DNA of 10,170 nt, from positions 1-10,170 of the forward strand of contig HF988587.1 of the NCBI GenBank assembly GCA_000431975.1. The letters run 5' to 3'. A program made the translations under genes and the position numbers. Numbering within the stretch: the first letter of the stretch is position 1; each line of letters starts with the position of its first letter. Source of the DNA: Prevotella sp. CAG:924. Lineage in GTDB: Bacteria; Bacteroidota; Bacteroidia; Bacteroidales; Bacteroidaceae. Positions 6,676-10,170 of this stretch are shown here, piece after piece. The notes below the pieces were generated by a model, which was not told where the DNA came from, searched no databases, and saw only the letters and a list, made by a program, of their open reading frames with translations.

Positions 6676-8037
6676 ATGTCCAACATCTCATTAGACACAA
6701 AGAAGGCCGAGCAGTTCCTCCAGGCAGGCGCTGTGAAGGCTTTTGAGCCCCAGGCCAAGGCTGCCCAGGAGGCTCTGGAGAACGGCACTTGTGCCGGTAA
6801 TGATTTCCTCGGATGGCTTCATCTGCCTTCGAGCATTACACCCGAGTTCCTTGCCGACGTGCAGGCTACGGCCGACACGCTGCGTGCGAACTGTGAGGTA
6901 GTGGTAGTGGCCGGTATCGGTGGCAGCTACCTGGGTGCCCGCGCCGTCATCGAGGCTCTCGGCAATGCTTTTGCCTGGCTCGTGAATGACGACACGAAGA
7001 ATCCTAATATTCTCTTCGCAGGTAACAATATCGGTGAGGACTATCTCGCTGAGCTGACCGAGTATCTGAAGACCAAGAAGTTCGGTGTGATCAACATCTC
7101 TAAGAGTGGTACCACCACAGAGACGGCGCTCACCTTCCGTCTGCTGAAGAAGCAGTGCGAGGCACAGCGCGGCAAGGACGAGGCACGCAAGGTGATCGTT
7201 GCCGTGACCGACGCCAAGAAGGGCGCTGCCCGTGTATGCGCTGACAAGGAGGGCTACAAGAGCTTCATTATCCCCGACAATGTCGGCGGACGTTTCTCTG
7301 TGCTCACTCCGGTGGGTCTGCTGCCTATCGCCTGCGCCGGCTTCGACATCAAGAAGCTCGTTGAGGGTGCTCAGGACATGGAGAAGGCTTGCGGCGTGGA
7401 TGTGCCTTTCGAGGAGAACATCGCTGCCCGTTATGCTGCTACCCGTCAGGCACTCTATCAGCAGGCCGGAAAGAAGATTGAGATCGTTGCCAACTTCCAG
7501 CCGAAGCTTCACTTCATCGCTGAGTGGTGGAAGCAGCTCTACGGAGAGAGCGAGGGTAAGGATCACAAGGGTATCTTCCCCGCTGCTTGCGACTTCACGA
7601 CCGACCTTCACTCGATGGGTCAGTGGATCCAGGATGGCGAGCGTTCCATCTTCGAGACCGTGATCTCGGTGGAGACTCCTAACAGAGAGCTCGACTTCCC
7701 CCATGATGATGAGAACCTCGACGGTCTGAACTTCCTCGCCGGCAAGCGCGTCGATGAGGTGAACAAGATGGCCGAGCTGGGCACCCGTCTGGCACATGTA
7801 GATGGTGGTGTTCCCAACATCCGCGTCAGCGTACCTGTGCTCAACGAGTATTATATCGGTCAGCTGATCTACTTCTTCGAGAAGGCTTGCGGCATCAGCG
7901 GTCTGCTGGAGGAGGTCAATCCCTTCAACCAGCCCGGTGTGGAGGCTTACAAGAAGAACATGTTCGCCCTGCTCAACAAGCCCGGCTACGAGGCAGAGAG
8001 CAAGGCCATTCAGGAGCGTCTCGCCAACGAGAAGTAA
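6676..8037 (+). CDS. pgi: Glucose-6-phosphate isomerase, short bacterial type
   Basis: Cytoplasmic enzyme interconverting glucose 6-phosphate and fructose 6-phosphate in glycolysis and gluconeogenesis. The 453 aa match the short Bacillus-type PGI rather than the roughly 550-aa E. coli type. Visible motifs are GIGGSYLGA (80-88), the phosphate-binding SKSGTTTET (142-150), signature 1 as DNVGGRFSVLTPVG (201-214), GESEGKDHKG (290-299) containing the likely catalytic Glu291, TDLHSMGQ with His311, and signature 2 NPFNQPGVEAYKK (415-427) with the conserved Lys426. The ATG follows an AT-rich leader without a good TAnnTTTG box, so co-transcription from lysS and gpsA is likely. Two strong hairpins after the stop probably close the transcript. 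Confidence 0.97.
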   Translation: MSNISLDTKKAEQFLQAGAVKAFEPQAKAAQEALENGTCAGNDFLGWLHLPSSITPEFLADVQATADTLRANCEVVVVAGIGGSYLGARAVIEALGNAFAWLVNDDTKNPNILFAGNNIGEDYLAELTEYLKTKKFGVINISKSGTTTETALTFRLLKKQCEAQRGKDEARKVIVAVTDAKKGAARVCADKEGYKSFIIPDNVGGRFSVLTPVGLLPIACAGFDIKKLVEGAQDMEKACGVDVPFEENIAARYAATRQALYQQAGKKIEIVANFQPKLHFIAEWWKQLYGESEGKDHKGIFPAACDFTTDLHSMGQWIQDGERSIFETVISVETPNRELDFPHDDENLDGLNFLAGKRVDEVNKMAELGTRLAHVDGGVPNIRVSVPVLNEYYIGQLIYFFEKACGISGLLEEVNPFNQPGVEAYKKNMFALLNKPGYEAESKAIQERLANEK

Positions 8038-8048
8038 TACAGACAACA

Positions 8049-8084
8049 CCCCGGAGGCGATGGCAGGTCATCGTCTCCCCGGGG
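8049..8084 (+). terminator. First hairpin after pgi
   Basis: CCCCGG (8049-8054) pairs with CCGGGG (8079-8084). AGGCGATG (8055-8062) pairs with CATCGTCT (8069-8076), including one G-U pair. The result is a 14-bp stem with a 2-base bulge and a 6-base loop, starting 12 bp after the pgi stop. Only CTTTCC follows, so termination may be partial or helped by factors. CCGGGG at 8089-8094 could compete for the same 5' arm. Confidence 0.5.
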
Positions 8085-8090
8085 CTTTCC

Positions 8091-8144
8091 GGGGACTAGG
8101 AGGGTCAGGGAAGGCGGCATGCGTTCCCGACCCTTTTAGTCCCC
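8091..8144 (+). terminator. Second, very long hairpin after pgi
   Basis: GGGGACTA (8091-8098) pairs with TAGTCCCC (8137-8144), GG (8099-8100) forms two wobble pairs with TT, AGGGTC (8101-8106) pairs with GACCCT (8129-8134), and GGGA (8108-8111) pairs with TCCC (8125-8128). That is 20 bp with one bulged A and a 13-base loop, the strongest fold in the window. A T-rich tract begins a few bases later (CATCGTTTACAGTTTT). It is probably a terminator or 3'-end stabiliser for the lysS-gpsA-pgi transcript; a small-RNA origin cannot be excluded. Confidence 0.55.
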
Positions 8145-8225
8145 ATCGTTTACAGTTTTCTCTCTTCCCTTTTCCGCACTTTCGCAGAAAGGCGCGAGGG
8201 TTCAGAGACCATCAATCTTTCATCC

Positions 8226-8918
8226 ATGACACATTTTTCTCCTAAGGCTGTCCTCTTCGATATGGACGGCGTGCTCTATAATTCCATGCCCAACCATGCC
8301 ATCGCCTGGCAAAAGTCGATGAAAGAGTTTGGCATTCACATGACGGCCGCCGACGCTTATGCCACGGAAGGAGCCCGTGGTATCGACACCATCCGCGAGA
8401 TGGTGCGTCGCCAGCAGGGACATGACATCTCCCTCGAGGAGGCGCAGCGGATGTACGATGTGAAGACCCGTTGCTTCCACGAGTTGCCTGAGACGCAGAT
8501 CTTCGACGGTGTGCTCGATCTGATGGCGAAGATCCATGCTATGGGTATGTCGGTCAACGTAGTGACGGGCAGTGGTCAGAAGCCGCTCATCGAGCGTCTG
8601 TTGCTCGATTTTGGCAAGTATCTCGACCGCGATCATATCACGACCGCCTACGACGTGACCCGTGGCAAGCCCAATCCCGATCCTTATCTTGCCGGTTTGC
8701 GCAAGGCTGGCAATCTGCAGCCGTGGGAGGGTATTGTCGTAGAGAACGCGCCCCTCGGTGTGCATGCCGGTGTGGCTGCCGGGTGTTTCACGATAGCTGT
8801 CAATAGCGGACCGTTGCCCGATGAGGCGTTGCTGTGCGAGCATCCCAATGTGCTCTATCCTTCCATCCGTGCTCTCTGCGATGATTTCGAAGCATTGATG
8901 GAGCGGGAGACAAGATGA
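8226..8918 (+). CDS. HAD-superfamily hydrolase, phosphatase / beta-phosphoglucomutase-like
   Basis: A cytoplasmic 230-aa enzyme of the haloacid dehalogenase class with a helical cap after the first motif (subfamily I). Motif I is VLFDMDGVLYNS with the nucleophile Asp12 and acid/base Asp14. Motif II is VVTGSG with Thr114. Motif III is RGKPNPDPY with Lys148. Motif IV is VVENAPLG, with Glu173-Asn174 in place of the commoner acidic pair. The cap covers about residues 17-95. Relatives hydrolyse phosphoglycolate or sugar phosphates or isomerise beta-glucose 1-phosphate. The location next to pgi hints at a sugar-phosphate substrate, which is inference. It lies 188 bp after pgi behind two strong hairpins, with no clear promoter box, so how it is transcribed is uncertain. 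The ATG at 8226 is the first in frame and gives the expected N-terminus. Confidence 0.88.
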   Translation: MTHFSPKAVLFDMDGVLYNSMPNHAIAWQKSMKEFGIHMTAADAYATEGARGIDTIREMVRRQQGHDISLEEAQRMYDVKTRCFHELPETQIFDGVLDLMAKIHAMGMSVNVVTGSGQKPLIERLLLDFGKYLDRDHITTAYDVTRGKPNPDPYLAGLRKAGNLQPWEGIVVENAPLGVHAGVAAGCFTIAVNSGPLPDEALLCEHPNVLYPSIRALCDDFEALMERETR

Positions 8919-8963
8919 GGCGGATGGAGATGGCAGGCGATCTGCCATAGTCCTCTCTCCGCC
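8919..8963 (+). terminator. Hairpin at the end of the HAD gene
   Basis: GGCGGA (8919-8924) pairs with TCCGCC (8958-8963) and ATGGCAG (8930-8936) pairs with CTGCCAT (8942-8948) around a 5-base loop, with an unpaired region between the two helices. It begins one base after the stop codon. No T run follows, but GGGC/GCCC (8965-8976) makes a further small hairpin. Blocks GAGGCG, ATGGCAGG, TCTCC and CCGGGGC recur in the same order in the first hairpin after pgi, so the two may be related elements. Confidence 0.45.
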
Positions 8964-9052
8964 GGGGCGACAGCCCGTGCCCGTCTGGCGTGCCTTTGGA
9001 ATGATTAACGTAAAAAAGAATAATGCGGGGAACAGTCTTGTTGCCTTTGTCG

Positions 9053-9060
9053 TATCTTTG
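9053..9060 (+). promoter_or_regulatory. Promoter -7 box for the exported-protein gene
   Basis: TATCTTTG fits TAnnTTTG. No convincing -33 TTTG is found 19-21 bases upstream. The box ends only 8 bp before the ATG at 9069, so the start site would nearly coincide with the start codon. Confidence 0.5.
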
Positions 9061-9068
9061 TAGTGTAT

Positions 9069-9824
9069 ATGAAGACGATCAGTTCTATATATAAGATAGG
9101 TATGGCTGCCCTGTTCTTCTTGGGTAGCTCGTGGGTGTTGGCGGCCCAAGGCGATCATGCGAGGGCAGGTCAGAGCGGTGGAGTGGCCAATGACAGTACG
9201 GACACGGCGCTCGTCCTCCGTAAGTTTGTCGTTGCCGACCTGGAGACGAAAGTGCCCGTGCGCGATGCCATGGTCATCACCAGCAGCGGCTACCGCGACA
9301 CGACCAATTACCGGGGTGTCTGCTACATCCCTACTCAGCTCGACACCCTTATCGTCTATAAGGCCAATTATCTCAGCGAGAAGCTCGTGGCGAAGGAGGT
9401 AGGCGATACGACTTATCTTTTACCCAACTCTCATCGCGTGTCCGAGGTGACCGTATGGGGCCAGGACCGTCAGCGCCGTCTGGAGGAGGCTGTAGAGCGG
9501 TGGACCAAAGAGGCGACCAGCGAGCCCCGACCTTCCGGTGGCATTTTCTCCTTCGATCTTGCCAATATGTTGGACCGGCGCGGCCGGCGCGATGCCAAGC
9601 ATTTGCGCAAGGTGAGGAAGGCCTTCCGCAAGATGGACGAGAAAGGCAATGAGGATCCTATCAAGGCAGCCTATAATAAGACCATGGAAGAGAAGCGGCT
9701 GGCGGCTGAGCGCGAGAAGCTTATCAATGAGGCTCAACAGAAATATGTGAAGCAGAAAGAGGATTCCACCCGGCAGCTGATCAAGAGCTACGAGCAGAAG
9801 GAAGACACCACCCGGCTGCCATGA
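9069..9824 (+). CDS. Exported protein of unknown function: regulatory-like beta domain plus charged helical tail
   Basis: Not recognised as a named protein. The first 26 residues look like a Sec signal peptide: basic start (MKTISSIYKIG), hydrophobic core (MAALFFLGSSWVL) and a likely cut near AAQ, with no lipobox cysteine. Residues about 48-130 (VVADLETKVPVRDAMVI, then a YRGVCYIP turn) resemble the beta-sandwich carboxypeptidase-regulatory-like domain common at the start of Bacteroidota outer-membrane receptors; this call is moderate. The rest (132-251) is highly charged and probably helical, with a near repeat QKEDSTR (229-235) and QKEDTTR (243-249). A periplasmic or envelope role is likely. 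An in-frame GTG at 9063 would add only two residues. The ATG at 9102 would remove the basic part of the signal, so 9069 is preferred although the predicted leader is very short. Confidence 0.75.
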   Translation: MKTISSIYKIGMAALFFLGSSWVLAAQGDHARAGQSGGVANDSTDTALVLRKFVVADLETKVPVRDAMVITSSGYRDTTNYRGVCYIPTQLDTLIVYKANYLSEKLVAKEVGDTTYLLPNSHRVSEVTVWGQDRQRRLEEAVERWTKEATSEPRPSGGIFSFDLANMLDRRGRRDAKHLRKVRKAFRKMDEKGNEDPIKAAYNKTMEEKRLAAEREKLINEAQQKYVKQKEDSTRQLIKSYEQKEDTTRLP

Positions 9825-9832
9825 CAGCCGGG
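9811..9832 (+). other. Hairpin with the stop codon in its loop
   Basis: CCCGGCTG (9811-9818) pairs perfectly with CAGCCGGG (9825-9832). The 6-base loop ends with the TGA stop of the exported-protein gene. AAAAA follows rather than T, so it is not a classical terminator, but it is the only strong structure at this gene's 3' end. Confidence 0.5.
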
Positions 9833-9929
9833 AAAAATGCGGCAGGGAAGTAGATTCTCGGAATTATATCTCGATTTTGTCATGATTTCAGAAAAATATA
9901 AATAATCATTGAAAAAAGAACGGGAAAGT

Positions 9930-9960
9930 TTTGGAGTTTGCGAAAAAGTCCGTACCTTTG
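9930..9960 (+). promoter_or_regulatory. Consensus-like promoter for tRNA-Gln
   Basis: TTTG (9930-9933), a 19-base spacer and TACCTTTG (9953-9960) form the best match in the window to the Bacteroidota primary-sigma promoter. Transcription would begin near 9966, giving a leader of about 45 nt before the tRNA. Confidence 0.8.
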
Positions 9961-9986
9961 CAACCGCAATAAGGAAATAAATAACA

Positions 9987-10008
9987 TTTCTGAGTTGCGC
10001 AACAGAAA
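9987..10008 (+). other. Palindrome just before the first tRNA
   Basis: TTTCT (9987-9991) and GTTGC (9994-9998) are complementary to AGAAA (10004-10008) and GCAAC (9999-10003), leaving GA unpaired on one side. It directly abuts the tRNA 5' end and may shape the precursor for 5' processing. Chance is also possible. Confidence 0.3.
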
Positions 10009-10009
10009 T

Positions 10010-10080
10010 TGGGATATGGTGTAATGGTAACACTACAGATTCTGGTCCTGTCATTCCTGGTTCGAGTCCGGGTATCCCAA
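10010..10080 (+). tRNA. tRNA-Gln, anticodon CTG
   Basis: The 71 bases fold as a standard cloverleaf. The acceptor stem TGGGATA pairs with TATCCCA, the D stem GTGT with ACAC, and the T stem CCTGG with CCGGG (one G-U) around TTCGAGT. The anticodon loop TTCTGGT places CTG at 10042-10044, which reads CAG glutamine codons. The U1-A72-type first pair (T10010 with A10079) fits tRNA-Gln. The anticodon stem ACAGA/CCTGT has an A-C mismatch at the loop-closing position (10039 with 10047). CCA is not encoded; A10080 is the discriminator base, followed by CAAG. Confidence 0.93.
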
Positions 10081-10084
10081 CAAG

Positions 10085-10112
10085 AAAGCTGAGCATCTCG
10101 CTCGGCTTTTTT
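10085..10112 (+). terminator. Intrinsic terminator between the two tRNA-Gln genes
   Basis: AAAGCTGAGC (10085-10094) pairs with GCTCGGCTTT (10100-10109) with one G-U pair and a 5-base loop, followed by a run of six T (10107-10112, partly in the stem). It starts 4 bp after the tRNA and is the clearest plus-strand intrinsic terminator in the window. Confidence 0.85.
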
Positions 10113-10138
10113 ACTTCTGAATTGCAAAAATAAACTAT

Positions 10139-10170
10139 TGGGATATGGTGTAATGGTAACACTACAGATT
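10139..10170 (+). tRNA. Second tRNA-Gln gene, cut by the window end
   Basis: The 32 bases are identical to the first 32 of the upstream tRNA-Gln: acceptor 5' strand, complete D arm, anticodon stem 5' strand and the first two loop bases. The window ends just before the anticodon, so CTG or TTG cannot be distinguished. The spacer from the first tRNA is 58 bp and contains a terminator; TACTTCTG at 10112-10119 is a one-mismatch -7 box that might drive it. Confidence 0.85.

Noticed and set aside
6691..8049. 452-codon open frame antisense to almost the whole of pgi
   Set aside because: It mirrors pgi codon structure. Its length is striking, but the same happens at alaS and lysS, so it reflects base composition rather than an overlapping gene.
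8220..9158. 312-codon minus-strand frame covering the HAD gene and the next intergenic region
   Set aside because: The HAD motifs on the plus strand are complete. The minus frame has no family resemblance and runs through hairpins and a promoter box.
9788..10162. 124-codon minus-strand frame over the tRNA-Gln region
   Set aside because: It translates the antisense of the tRNAs, giving a repeated LPLHHIPI peptide. Such peptides are a known kind of false prediction over tRNA genes.
1..10170. Mobile element, CRISPR, phage or defence system
   Set aside because: No transposase, integrase, nuclease, toxin-antitoxin pair or regularly spaced repeats are seen. All recognised genes are housekeeping types or a single exported protein. 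The tRNA repeat at the right edge could in principle be an attachment-site duplication, but the DNA between the copies is only 58 bp.

Overview
The window reads as chromosomal DNA of a Bacteroidota species, most likely Prevotellaceae-like or a close relative. Four sites fit the Bacteroidota housekeeping -7 box TAnnTTTG directly upstream of a gene on the correct strand, and a fifth precedes a tRNA gene with a well-placed -33 TTTG. Leaders are A-rich without strong Shine-Dalgarno sequences, and the proteins look like Bacteroidota versions of housekeeping enzymes (for example a lysyl-tRNA synthetase with a C-terminal extension). The family-level placement is inference.

Layout, left to right. Positions 1-488 hold no convincing gene; they contain a cluster of GACGGAC half-sites and the terminator region of alaS. 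alaS (489-3146, minus) encodes alanyl-tRNA synthetase. A 207-bp divergent region (3147-3353) separates it from a small MerR-type regulator (3354-3704, plus), with a -7 box on each strand and an imperfect dyad exactly midway between them. Then come lysS (3789-5525), gpsA (5614-6609) and pgi (6676-8037), all plus strand and probably one transcript from a promoter just before lysS. A tandem pair of strong hairpins follows pgi. Next are a HAD-family phosphatase (8226-8918), another 3' hairpin, a small exported protein of unknown function (9069-9824), and at the right edge two tandem tRNA-Gln genes separated by a clear intrinsic terminator; the second is cut by the window end.

Functionally this is core metabolism: two aminoacyl-tRNA synthetases with a regulator between them, glycerol-3-phosphate synthesis for phospholipids, glucose-6-phosphate/fructose-6-phosphate interconversion, and glutamine tRNAs. 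I see no mobile element, CRISPR array, phage gene or defence system, and no evidence of a wholly new system. The most interesting signal is regulatory. A dyad with core TACGTA lies exactly between the alaS and merR promoters, and a perfect 16-bp palindrome with the same core lies in the lysS leader, so the MerR protein could coordinate both synthetase genes. Secondary leads are a structured alaS leader, related palindromic elements after pgi and the HAD gene, and a promoter so close to the exported-protein start that the mRNA may be almost leaderless.
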